In this document: one piece after another, positions 1 through 8,024 of the stretch
How the letters are laid out: every line of letters begins with the position of its first letter
How positions within the stretch are numbered: position 1 is the first letter of the stretch
Assembly: GCA_900540375.1 (NCBI GenBank)
Contig: UQFS01000004.1
Span: 66,799-130,798, forward strand
From: an uncultured Prevotella sp.
GTDB taxonomy: Bacteria; Bacteroidota; Bacteroidia; Bacteroidales; Bacteroidaceae
Direction: 5' to 3'
DNA length: 64,000 nucleotides
Translations under genes and position numbers: made by a program
The notes under the pieces: model-generated
What the model was told of the DNA's origin: nothing
What the model saw: the letters and a program-made list of their open reading frames with translations, nothing else
Databases searched by the model: none

Positions 1-89
1 AACTGGGAGAAGAGATTAAAAACAAGATCTCGCACCGCGCTAAAGCCGTTGAGCAGCTTGCCGTGCACTTGAAAAGTGAGATGCTGTAA
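1..89 (+). CDS. rdgB: RdgB/HAM1 non-canonical purine NTP pyrophosphatase, C-terminal end
   Basis: Only the last 28 codons are in the window, read in the frame starting at base 3 and ending with TAA at 87-89. The peptide starts LGEEIKNKISHRAKAVEQL, which is the typical C-terminus of the RdgB/HAM1 family (the conserved ISHR-A-A segment). These enzymes hydrolyse dITP, XTP and similar damaged nucleotides in the cytoplasm to keep them out of DNA. The gene lies 99 bp before porZ in the same direction; I recall this neighbourhood from other Bacteroidota. The short match limits certainty. Confidence 0.75.
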   Translation, partial: LGEEIKNKISHRAKAVEQLAVHLKSEML

Positions 90-98
90 ATAGCTTTT

Positions 99-164
99 TT
101 ATAGACTCTATAGAAGCTATAGCTGCCATAGAATCTATAGTTATAGTGTCTATAGTCTCTATCT
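99..164. repeat. 9-bp-period CTATAG tandem cluster
   Basis: The hexamer CTATAG or a one-base variant starts at 108, 117, 126, 135, 141 and 150, so most copies are exactly 9 bp apart. The cluster fills the gap between the rdgB stop and porZ. CTATAG is its own reverse complement, so both strands carry the same words. No clear TAnnTTTG promoter is seen here (TATCTTTA at 159-166 is a near miss), so porZ may be cotranscribed with rdgB. Confidence 0.75.
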
Positions 165-188
165 TTAATACCCTTCAAAATTGCCACC

Positions 189-2183
189 ATGAGAAAGTAT
201 CGCCTGCTTCTTTTCATCCTGTTCTTTCCGCTCCTGCTCCATGCTCAGTGGAAAGCCTATCTGAGCTACTACGATCCTACCGAAATCGTGGAGGGCGAGG
301 GAAAGACCATCTATGTGTTGGCCTCAGGGGGCCTTTATCGCTACGACCGCAGCGACCAGAGCCTGACAACCTACGACAAGATCTCGGGACTCAGCGACTG
401 CGGCATCGCACACATCGGATGGTCGCAGAAGGCCAAGAGGCTGGTCATCGTCTATGACGACTATAACGTCGACTTACTCGCACCCAATGGCGATGTGGTG
501 AATATGACTGACTATCAGGATTATTCAACCACAGACACTAAGACGGTCAACGGCGTGGATGTCAACGGCAGCATGGCGTATCTCTCCACCGCCTTTGGCA
601 TCGTGGCGCTGAACGTGGCCGATGCTGAGGTCACCAACACCTACAGACTGGGCTTTTCAGTAAACTACTCCTATGTCAAGGATGGTTATCTTTATGTCGC
701 CAGCGCTGCCAATGGCCTCTATCGTGGCAAGCTGACCGACAATCTCCTCGACAAAGCTAACTGGACACGCGTGGGAAATTATGTTGCCAAGCCCAATACG
801 GTATCAGACGATCTCAAGGCGCTCGTCAAGACACTGCAACCCGGTGGACCCAAATACAATTATTTTGGATTCCTGAAGATGTATGGCAGTAAGCTCTACA
901 GCTGTAATGGTCTCATGAACTCTAATCCGGGATGTATACAAGTGCTGGGCAACAACGAGTGGTCTTTCTTTCAGGACGACATCGCATCGCAGACGGGTAT
1001 CAACTATCAGGATGTCTTCTGCCTTGATATCGACCCTCGTGACAACAGCCACGTGATGGCCGGATCGCGTGAGGGACTTTATGAGTTCCGCAACGGACAG
1101 TTTGTTAAGCTATGGAACAACCAGAATTCTCCCATCGAGAGTTTCGACAAGAAGAGCAAGGACTATGAGTTGGTCTTTGGTGTGATGTATGACAGGGACG
1201 GAAATCTATGGGTGTTGAACAGTCAGGCTCCCACTCAGTCAATACTGGAATATACCAAGGACGGTGAGTGGAAGTCGTTTCCTCACGAAGAACTGATGAA
1301 ACTGAAATATCTGTTTCCGGACCCCCAGAGTCTCGGCTCGTTGAAAGGTATGATGACCGACAGCCGCGGCTTGGTATGGTTTGTCAATGATCACTGGACC
1401 GTGCCGTCGTTCTATGCTTACCAAGCAGAGACCAATGCGCTCAACAGCTATCAAGGACCTTTTGTCAATGAAGATGGCACTTCTTTGAATATCACCTCTT
1501 GCCAATGTATTACAGAGGATAAAGACAATAACATGTGGATAGGAACTCCAGTAGGACCATTTATGGTTGAAAGCAATCAATTAAGAGAAGCTAATCCTAT
1601 TCTCACGCAGGTGAAGGTACCACGCAATGATGGTACTAACTATGCCGACTATTTGCTCTCCGGAGTAAACATCAAGAGCATTGTCGTGGACAAGAATAAT
1701 CGTAAGTGGTTCGGTACCAATGGCAATGGCTTATACCTCATCGCTGCTGACAACATCACGACATTGGCTCACTTCACCAAAACCAACAGCAAACTGCTGT
1801 CTGACAATATTCTTTCTTTGGCGCTTAACGACGCTACGGGAGAACTCTTCATCGGTACGGATCAAGGATTGTGCTCTTATAGCGGCAATATCAGCGATTC
1901 CGGCAATGGCATGACAAAGGACAATGTCTGGGCTTACCCAAATCCTGTGAAGCCCGACTATACCGGTGCCATCACCATCACCGGTTTGGAGAATGGATCT
2001 AACGTGAAGATCGTCACGAGCAACGGCGTGCTGATCAACGAGGGCACTGCCAACAATGGAGAATATAAATGGTATGGCATCAACAGAGACGGTAAGCGGG
2101 TCGCCAGTGGCGTCTATATGGTGGAAGTAGCAACAAGCGAAGGAGAGAAAGGCGTGGTATGCAAAATAGCTATTGTAAGATAA
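189..2183 (+). CDS. porZ: Type IX secretion system protein PorZ
   Basis: A 664-residue exported beta-propeller protein. Residues 1-19 are a signal peptide ending LLHA, with Gln as the first mature residue. The body consists of repeated propeller-type blades of the two-component-regulator kind (for example KSIVVDKNNRKWFGTNGNGLY near residues 497-517). From about residue 577 a YPNPVKPDY segment opens a C-terminal beta-sandwich that ends with GVYMVEV and VCKIAIVR, like a type IX sorting domain. Length, blade pattern and C-terminus fit PorZ, which in Porphyromonas works at the cell surface with PorU in attaching cargo to anionic LPS. No other Por gene is in the window. The 3' end overlaps the next gene by 25 bp. 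Confidence 0.82.
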   Translation: MRKYRLLLFILFFPLLLHAQWKAYLSYYDPTEIVEGEGKTIYVLASGGLYRYDRSDQSLTTYDKISGLSDCGIAHIGWSQKAKRLVIVYDDYNVDLLAPNGDVVNMTDYQDYSTTDTKTVNGVDVNGSMAYLSTAFGIVALNVADAEVTNTYRLGFSVNYSYVKDGYLYVASAANGLYRGKLTDNLLDKANWTRVGNYVAKPNTVSDDLKALVKTLQPGGPKYNYFGFLKMYGSKLYSCNGLMNSNPGCIQVLGNNEWSFFQDDIASQTGINYQDVFCLDIDPRDNSHVMAGSREGLYEFRNGQFVKLWNNQNSPIESFDKKSKDYELVFGVMYDRDGNLWVLNSQAPTQSILEYTKDGEWKSFPHEELMKLKYLFPDPQSLGSLKGMMTDSRGLVWFVNDHWTVPSFYAYQAETNALNSYQGPFVNEDGTSLNITSCQCITEDKDNNMWIGTPVGPFMVESNQLREANPILTQVKVPRNDGTNYADYLLSGVNIKSIVVDKNNRKWFGTNGNGLYLIAADNITTLAHFTKTNSKLLSDNILSLALNDATGELFIGTDQGLCSYSGNISDSGNGMTKDNVWAYPNPVKPDYTGAITITGLENGSNVKIVTSNGVLINEGTANNGEYKWYGINRDGKRVASGVYMVEVATSEGEKGVVCKIAIVR

Positions 2184-3418
2184 GTATTGCTTTCTTCTTC
2201 TTCCTTTTAGCGATATTGCTGTTTGTCGGCTACACGCCTACAAATGACGGTGACGGATACATAGATTATGCGCTGATGTCGTTAAAAGACGGACAGCCTT
2301 ATCCTTCACACTCCACTATTCTGGGTCAGCCTTTTATTTGGAACATAGGACATATCAATCTGATTGCTCTCTCGCTATGGCTGACACGCAGCATCGTACC
2401 TGTGCTGGTGCTGATGTGCGCCCTGAAGGCAGTTTCAGCTTTCGTTATTGCGCGAATTACAGAACTGCTTTTCAACCACCGCACAGGACTCATTGCCATC
2501 CTGCTCTATATTGCTTATCCCAACAACTGGGGGCAGAGTACCATGCTGCTCTCTGAGATTCCCTCTGTAGCACTCGCCCTTACAGCCCTGTACCTCACGT
2601 TGAAGTACAACCGTGCAAAGACGTGGATAGCGGCAGGCCTCTTGTTTGCCGTCGCCACATGGATACGTCCCATCTCTCCTATTTATATCGGTTCTGCATT
2701 CCTTTATCATCTTCTTTTCAATCGCAGACTGATTCTCAAGCGCTATGCTTGCATTGTGGGCAGCTATGTAGCCTTGCTCATTGCTGTAGGCACTTCCTGC
2801 TATTTGCGCACAGGCTATTTCCTTACGCAGCCCACCACAGTGTGGTTTAACTTTATTGCCAACACTTATGAGAAAAGTACAAAGGTGGACTACACTCAGC
2901 CCGTTTACCCTAAAGGCACAGCCCGCTGCATCGCTAACCGTGAGAAGCTTACTGCCCTGCAATGCCGCGACATCTGGAGACAGCGCTCTCTGCAATGGCT
3001 CGGCAACCACAAAATCGCCTATCTGAAGAAAGTGCCCGGGCGGCTCTTCTGGATGTATTATGAAGACATTGATAACATAGCGGCGTTTTTGAAGGATAAG
3101 CAACATGCTGAGAACAACTATGTCACGTTGCCTGCCACCTCAATAGCACATCAGATCAATAGTCTCTCGCCGATTCAGTATTTTGCGCTTATCAACGAAA
3201 TCTTTTATCTCATCATTGTTTTGATGGCTGTTACGGCGACAGCGCAGTTGCTCCGCAAGCGAGATGATTGTAGTCTATTCCTACCCTTATTTATCATTGT
3301 TGCCGGTTCTTTAGCCTTAGTGCTGGTTTCTCATGGTGAGACTCGCTTTAAGGCTCCTTTCATACCTTTCTTGTTTATGTTGGCTGCAAGTGTGTCTATC
3401 AAGATGCGGAACACCTAA
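2159..3418 (+). CDS. Membrane glycosyltransferase, GT39/ArnT-like
   Basis: A 419-residue polytopic membrane protein with about ten hydrophobic segments. The first external loop (after residue 20) holds acidic residues in TNDGDGYIDY, the position of the catalytic Asp in PMT/ArnT-type GT-C enzymes, followed by the family-like SEIPS segment near residue 132 and RPISP near 170. GT-C enzymes move a sugar from a polyprenyl-phosphate donor on the periplasmic side of the inner membrane. The acceptor cannot be told. The ATG at 2159 lies inside the end of porZ in another frame, so the two are probably translated from one message. Base composition looks more AT-rich than porZ. Confidence 0.6.
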   Translation: MQNSYCKISIAFFFFLLAILLFVGYTPTNDGDGYIDYALMSLKDGQPYPSHSTILGQPFIWNIGHINLIALSLWLTRSIVPVLVLMCALKAVSAFVIARITELLFNHRTGLIAILLYIAYPNNWGQSTMLLSEIPSVALALTALYLTLKYNRAKTWIAAGLLFAVATWIRPISPIYIGSAFLYHLLFNRRLILKRYACIVGSYVALLIAVGTSCYLRTGYFLTQPTTVWFNFIANTYEKSTKVDYTQPVYPKGTARCIANREKLTALQCRDIWRQRSLQWLGNHKIAYLKKVPGRLFWMYYEDIDNIAAFLKDKQHAENNYVTLPATSIAHQINSLSPIQYFALINEIFYLIIVLMAVTATAQLLRKRDDCSLFLPLFIIVAGSLALVLVSHGETRFKAPFIPFLFMLAASVSIKMRNT

Positions 3419-3464
3419 ATCGACGATGTCGGATGATGGTCGTATGATGTAAATTTCGTGACAA

Positions 3465-3870
3465 AACACCTTTAACTTTCTGTTTCATTCCAGAGAGCGA
3501 AGAAGACTGATAATTACCGAAAACAGTGTTTAAAGTCATAAAAAACCATCATGAAAACGTCATTTCAGTGAGATGTAAGGTAGAAAACGGTACTTTGATG
3601 CGATGGAAACGGTACTTTGACAAGGTCAGAAAGGTACTCTGACGAAAAATTCTCTAGAGAATTTTTCATCAAAAAGCCTTTCTGACAATCTCATAAACTG
3701 TTCGTTTTTCGGAAGTCTTTGTTAATCAAGTAATTATAAAATCGTGCTATTTTCGCGAAAATCGGAGCAAGAGACACGTTGCTCACAAAGAATCGATTCT
3801 CAGAGCCCGTTTTCTGTCAGTTTACCCGACAAATATGCGTAATTCTCTGCTGGGACTTATGCCACAGCAT
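3465..3870. repeat. Dispersed non-coding element, copy 1
   Basis: The 678-bp gap between 3418 and 4097 has no convincing gene. It is colinear with the gap at about 42340-42750. Shared blocks in the same order are AACTTTCT-TTTCATTC-AGAGAG (3474-3497), a TCAGAAAGG/CCTTTCTGAC array (3626-3686), AATTATAAAA (3731), TTCGCG, then TCTCAGAG and GTCAG 26 bp apart in both copies, and TATGCGT with TCTGCT. The conserved spacing shows common origin and not chance. Nothing in it looks coding. Confidence 0.65.
3586..3695. repeat. 22-bp tandem array inside copy 1
   Basis: Units start at 3586, 3608 and 3630, each opening AA(C/A)GGTACT(T/C)TGA, and a weaker fifth unit AAGCCTTTCTGAC starts at 3674, still on the 22-bp grid. 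Between them a perfect 24-bp palindrome centred on CTCTAGAG spans 3644-3667. GTCAGAAAGG at 3626-3635 and CCTTTCTGAC at 3677-3686 form an outer inverted repeat around it. Confidence 0.75.
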
Positions 3871-4058
3871 CCTGCCTTTTCTTGTTCCCGTCTCGCTGCT
3901 GTCTGCCGATGATGTGAGGTATGTAAGCCGGGCAGTATTGCTGATGAAAATCAGAGCCGTTCAGCGATAATTCATCATTTCTTGTATTTTTTTTCCTTAG
4001 AATCCCCCTTTTTTAAAAGAAAGTCCTACAACCCACAATGCAAGTCAAAAAGATTTTG

Positions 4059-4067
4059 TAAATTTGC
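4059..4067 (+). promoter_or_regulatory. Promoter -7 box of the glycan operon
   Basis: TAAATTTGC fits the Bacteroidota -7 consensus TAnnTTTGC. It lies 30 bp before the ATG at 4097, which rules out an in-frame upstream TTG at 4064 as the start of the aminotransferase. No convincing -33 TTTG is seen. Confidence 0.6.
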
Positions 4068-4096
4068 ACTTGGCGCTTGATTCGCTTAAAAAGAGT

Positions 4097-5206
4097 ATGA
4101 TCAGATTATCAAAATCAGTGGTGGGCAAGGCAGAGAGTGCTGCCGTAGCCCACGTCATAGAAAATATCGGCTATCTTGGAATGGGAGCCACAGTAGGAGA
4201 ATTTGAAAACGAGCTGCAAGACTACATCGGTGGCGGCCGTCGCTGTCTGTGCGTCAACAGTGGCACAGCGGCTCTTCACTTAGCCGTGCAAGCTTGCACA
4301 CGGCCGGGCGACGACGTGCTGGTGCCCTCGTTTACGTTTGTCTCATCTTACCAGGCCATTACCGGAGCCGGTTGCCATCCCGTGAGCTGCGACATCGATC
4401 CCGAGACACTGACGCTCGATCTCAAAGACGCTGAGCACCGCATCACGCCACGCACCACAGCGATGATGCCGGTCTACTATGGCAGCAACTGCCGCATGGC
4501 TGAGCAGTATCAGGCTTTCGCCCGTGAGCACGGACTGCGCTGCATTGATGATGCGGCCCATGCCTTCGGATGTAAATGCGGCGACCGCAAGATCGGATCG
4601 TTTGGCGATGTGGTCTGCTTCAGCTTCGACGGCATCAAAAACATCACCTCCGGTGAGGGCGGCGCCGTGTTCACCGCCAACGAGGACACCATACAGAAAG
4701 TCAGTGACGCCCGCCTGCTCGGTGTGCAGAAAGACTCGGAGAAACGCTATGCCGGCCAGCGCAGCTGGGTGTTTGACGTGGTGGACCAGGGCTACCGCTA
4801 CCACATGAGCAACATCTTCGCTGCTATCGGCAAGGTGCAGCTGACGCGTTTTGAGCCTGAGTTTGCCCCCGCCCGTCGTCGCATCGCCTTGGAATATACC
4901 TGCAGACTGAAAGACAATCCCGACGTGAAGCTCATCGAGATGGACTATGCCAACGAGATTGTGCCGCACATCTTCCCGCTGGAGATCCTCCACGGAAAGA
5001 GAGAAAAACTCGAGCAGCTGTTCAAGGAGAAAGAGATACAGTATGGCGTGCAGTACCGTCCCAACCATCAGCTGTCGTATTTCAAGGCCGATTATCATCT
5101 GCCCGTGACCGAGGACGTGTACCAGAAAGTGATCTCCATCCCCATGCATCCTGAGTTGACCGAGGACGACATCACGCTCATCTGCGACACCATCAACAGC
5201 CTATAG
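4097..5206 (+). CDS. DegT/DnrJ/EryC1/StrS family aminotransferase
   Basis: A 369-residue PLP-dependent sugar aminotransferase of the WecE/DegT family. The N-terminal GTAALH substrate/cofactor region, the DDAAHAFG stretch that holds the PLP pyridine nitrogen and the Schiff-base Lys181 in FDGIKNITSGEGG are all present. Family members convert a nucleotide-linked keto-sugar into an amino sugar for surface polysaccharide. First gene of a five-gene run with rfbF, LicD, an SDR enzyme and UDP-sugar dehydrogenase, all in the same direction with gaps under 50 bp. The start was chosen because the promoter overlaps the longer alternative. Confidence 0.85.
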   Translation: MIRLSKSVVGKAESAAVAHVIENIGYLGMGATVGEFENELQDYIGGGRRCLCVNSGTAALHLAVQACTRPGDDVLVPSFTFVSSYQAITGAGCHPVSCDIDPETLTLDLKDAEHRITPRTTAMMPVYYGSNCRMAEQYQAFAREHGLRCIDDAAHAFGCKCGDRKIGSFGDVVCFSFDGIKNITSGEGGAVFTANEDTIQKVSDARLLGVQKDSEKRYAGQRSWVFDVVDQGYRYHMSNIFAAIGKVQLTRFEPEFAPARRRIALEYTCRLKDNPDVKLIEMDYANEIVPHIFPLEILHGKREKLEQLFKEKEIQYGVQYRPNHQLSYFKADYHLPVTEDVYQKVISIPMHPELTEDDITLICDTINSL

Positions 5207-5230
5207 TTTCACTAAAAATACAATCGATAC

Positions 5231-5998
5231 ATGAAAGTGGTCATCCTTGCCGGCGGCTTCGGCACCCGGCTCTCTGAGTATACCAAGCTCATCCCCAAGC
5301 CCATGGTGGAGATAGGCGGAAAGCCTATCCTGTGGCATATCATGAATCACTATGCACGGTATGGTTACAAAGACTTCATCGTGGCACTGGGCTACAAGGG
5401 CGAGGTCATCAAAAACTATTTCCTGCAATACTATTCCTTGGGCAACGACTTCACCATCGACCTGGCCAACAACCACGCGGAATACATCAATGAGCATCCC
5501 GTCGACTGGCGCGTCACACTCGTCGACACCGGTCAGGGCTCGATGACGGGCGGAAGACTCAAACGGCTCAAGGATGTCATCGGCAACGAAGACTTCATGT
5601 GCACCTACGGCGACGCGGTCTCCAATGTCGACATCAGCCGCCTCGTGGACAGCTACCACCGGTCGGGCAAGAAAGCCATCGTCACTGCTGTGCACCCCAC
5701 GGCCCGCTTTGGTGAACTGCAACTCGACGACGACGGTCTCGTCCGCTCGTTCAAGGAGAAGCCGCAGGTCAATCAAGGTTGGATCAATGGCGGTTTCTTT
5801 GTCTTCAATCCCGTGATCTTTGACTATATCGAGGGCGACCAGACCACTTTGGAGCGCGAGCCCCTTGAGCGTCTGGCTGCCGAAGGTGAGCTGGCCAGCT
5901 ACCGCCACGATAGTTTCTGGCAGTGCATGGATACCGTGCGCGACCGCGACCTGCTCAACAAGATGTGGGAGGAGGGCAATGCCCCTTGGGCGAAATAA
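5231..5998 (+). CDS. rfbF: Glucose-1-phosphate cytidylyltransferase
   Basis: A 255-residue nucleotidyltransferase, the normal length for RfbF. The N-terminus MKVVILAGGFGTRL carries the sugar-nucleotidyltransferase signature, followed by PKPMVEIGGKPILWHIM and the metal-binding YGDAVSNVD (residues 126-134). It makes CDP-glucose from CTP and glucose 1-phosphate, the entry to CDP-dideoxy sugars. The usual next enzyme, CDP-glucose 4,6-dehydratase, is not recognisable in this window. Lies 24 bp after the aminotransferase. Confidence 0.9.
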   Translation: MKVVILAGGFGTRLSEYTKLIPKPMVEIGGKPILWHIMNHYARYGYKDFIVALGYKGEVIKNYFLQYYSLGNDFTIDLANNHAEYINEHPVDWRVTLVDTGQGSMTGGRLKRLKDVIGNEDFMCTYGDAVSNVDISRLVDSYHRSGKKAIVTAVHPTARFGELQLDDDGLVRSFKEKPQVNQGWINGGFFVFNPVIFDYIEGDQTTLEREPLERLAAEGELASYRHDSFWQCMDTVRDRDLLNKMWEEGNAPWAK

Positions 5999-6041
5999 CT
6001 GATTAACGCTCCATCCCGCTTTTTCTCATTCAACCAATATC

Positions 6042-6881
6042 ATGGCTAATTACGAAATCAGACCGCTGCAAGAAAAGATGCTCGGTGTGCTCGAGGCTAT
6101 TGACAAGACCTGCAAAGCCCACGGGCTGACCTACGGCATCTTTGCCGGAAGTCTCATCGGCGCCGTGCGTCACAAAGGCTTCATCCCATGGGATGACGAC
6201 ATGGACATACTCATGCCGCGGCCCGACTATGATCGCTTCATCGCCCACAGCCGCGAATGGCTGCCCGAGCCTTACGAGTTTGTATGTGCAGAGAACGACC
6301 CCGCATACCCGCTGCCTTTCGGTAAGGTGCAGGACGCCTCTACCACTTTGATCGAGCGCATGCACCTGAGTTATCTCGGCGGCATCTATGTCGACGTGTT
6401 CCCGCTCGATGCTGTGCCTACCAACAAGCTGGTGCGCTGGGCTCATTTCATGCATTACGAGTTTCTGCGCCAGGCGCTCTACTGGATCCACCGCGACCCT
6501 TATCGCCATGGCCACGGCCCCAGCTCATGGATCTTCCTGCTCACCCGACGCGTCACCACTCTGCCGCGGCTGCAACAGAAGATCAGACGCATACTCACAC
6601 GCTATGACTACGACTCCACGAAATATGTCGCTGACTATACCGACGGGCTCAAAGGTGTCATGCCCAAAAGCGTGGAGGGTGTCTATGCACCCTACGAGTT
6701 TGAGGGCAAGACCTTCATGGGCGTGAAGGACTATCAGCACTATCTCTCGCAGATGTATGGCGACTATATGAAGCTGCCACCAATGGAAAGCCGCAAGCAG
6801 CACAACTTCGACTTGCTGGAACTCGACAGGCCCTATCGTGAATTCAAAGGCGTGGACAAGCAACAAAACAAAGAAAAATAA
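6042..6881 (+). CDS. LicD family protein
   Basis: A 279-residue protein with the LicD nucleotidyltransferase-fold signature: GIFAGSLIGAVRHKGFIPWDDD (about residues 31-52), with the GS and DDDMD metal and phosphate residues, then GIYVDVFPLDAVP. LicD proteins transfer phosphocholine or another phospho-alcohol from a CDP donor to a surface glycan. The donor and acceptor here are unknown. A second LicD gene lies at 38938-39864. Placed between rfbF and an SDR gene, it probably decorates the glycan made by this operon. Confidence 0.85.
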   Translation: MANYEIRPLQEKMLGVLEAIDKTCKAHGLTYGIFAGSLIGAVRHKGFIPWDDDMDILMPRPDYDRFIAHSREWLPEPYEFVCAENDPAYPLPFGKVQDASTTLIERMHLSYLGGIYVDVFPLDAVPTNKLVRWAHFMHYEFLRQALYWIHRDPYRHGHGPSSWIFLLTRRVTTLPRLQQKIRRILTRYDYDSTKYVADYTDGLKGVMPKSVEGVYAPYEFEGKTFMGVKDYQHYLSQMYGDYMKLPPMESRKQHNFDLLELDRPYREFKGVDKQQNKEK

Positions 6882-6895
6882 CACATATCACCATC

Positions 6896-7987
6896 ATGGA
6901 AAACATTCTCATCAATGACATAAAGCACACCCTCGCGGGACTCACTCCTGAGGAGCGTGCTAAATTTAGCGGTGCCACCATCCTCGTCACGGGATGCGCC
7001 GGCTTTTTGGGCTACTATATGATGCACTTCTTCGACGCTGAGGCAGAGGAGCTCGGCATCAAGAAGGTCGTCGGTCTCGACAACTTCATGCTGGGACGCC
7101 CCGGATGGATACAAAAGCTTGAGGCCAACCCACGCTTTGACATTCAGAAGTTCGACATCATCAAAGACCGTATTGAGGACGTGGCGGGAGCCGACGAAGC
7201 CAATCTGATCATTCACATGGCATCCATCGCTTCGCCTATGTTCTATCGTCAGTACCCCATCGAGACGCTTGACGCCAACATTTGGGGACTGCGCCGTCTG
7301 CTCGACTACTATTGCGAGAAGCAGGTGCGCGGCTTCCTCTTCTTCTCCTCCAGCGAGCTCTATGGCAATCCCGACCCTGCCCATGTGCCCACGTCCGAGG
7401 ACTATTACGGCTATGTCTGCGCCACGGGACCACGCAGCTGCTACGACGAGTCGAAGCGATTCGGCGAGACGATGTGCATGCTCTTCGCTCAGAAATACAA
7501 CATGCCCATCGGTGTGGTGCGTCCCTTCAACAACTATGGACCGGGTATGCGCATTGGCGACAAGCGTGTGCCTGCCGACTTCGCGCTCAACGTGATGCAT
7601 GGCAACGACATCGTCATCCTCTCCAACGGCACGCCGACACGTACGTTCTGCTATATCGCTGACTCGGTATGCGGTTACTTCAAGATACTCTTGCACGGAA
7701 GTTACGACTATTTCAATATTGGCATTGAGAAGCCTGAGATCACCATCGCACAGCTCGCTGAGATCTATCAGAAGGTCGGCAGCGAGATCTTCGGCTACAA
7801 AGGACAGGTGCGCTATGCTACTTCCGATGACAAGCAGTATCTCACCAACAACCCACAGCGCCGTTGTCCCGACATCTCCAAGGCACACCGTGTGCTCGGC
7901 TACAATCCTACCATTCCGGTGGAAGATGGCGTGGCACGCTTCCTGCAATTCCTCAAGGAAAGCCCCGAAAGTGAGTATAAATGGTAA
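6896..7987 (+). CDS. NAD-dependent epimerase/dehydratase (extended SDR, UXS-like)
   Basis: A 363-residue extended short-chain dehydrogenase. The NAD-binding TGCAGFLG motif (residues 33-40) and the catalytic Tyr and Lys of CYDESKR (near 182-188), with upstream FFSSSELYG, are clear. The GPRSCYDESKR context resembles UDP-glucuronate decarboxylase, and the UDP-glucose dehydrogenase gene next to it would supply UDP-glucuronate. But the neighbouring rfbF makes CDP-glucose, so another nucleotide sugar is possible. Substrate therefore left open. Confidence 0.8.
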   Translation: MENILINDIKHTLAGLTPEERAKFSGATILVTGCAGFLGYYMMHFFDAEAEELGIKKVVGLDNFMLGRPGWIQKLEANPRFDIQKFDIIKDRIEDVAGADEANLIIHMASIASPMFYRQYPIETLDANIWGLRRLLDYYCEKQVRGFLFFSSSELYGNPDPAHVPTSEDYYGYVCATGPRSCYDESKRFGETMCMLFAQKYNMPIGVVRPFNNYGPGMRIGDKRVPADFALNVMHGNDIVILSNGTPTRTFCYIADSVCGYFKILLHGSYDYFNIGIEKPEITIAQLAEIYQKVGSEIFGYKGQVRYATSDDKQYLTNNPQRRCPDISKAHRVLGYNPTIPVEDGVARFLQFLKESPESEYKW

Positions 7988-8024
7988 AAAACAACAGCTT
8001 TTTAATTAACACGATACAGGTATT

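Noticed and set aside
3779..3970. Small gene of 63 codons in the gap before the aminotransferase
   Set aside because: No promoter or conserved pattern; most of it lies in the dispersed non-coding element and the frame is not kept in the other copy.
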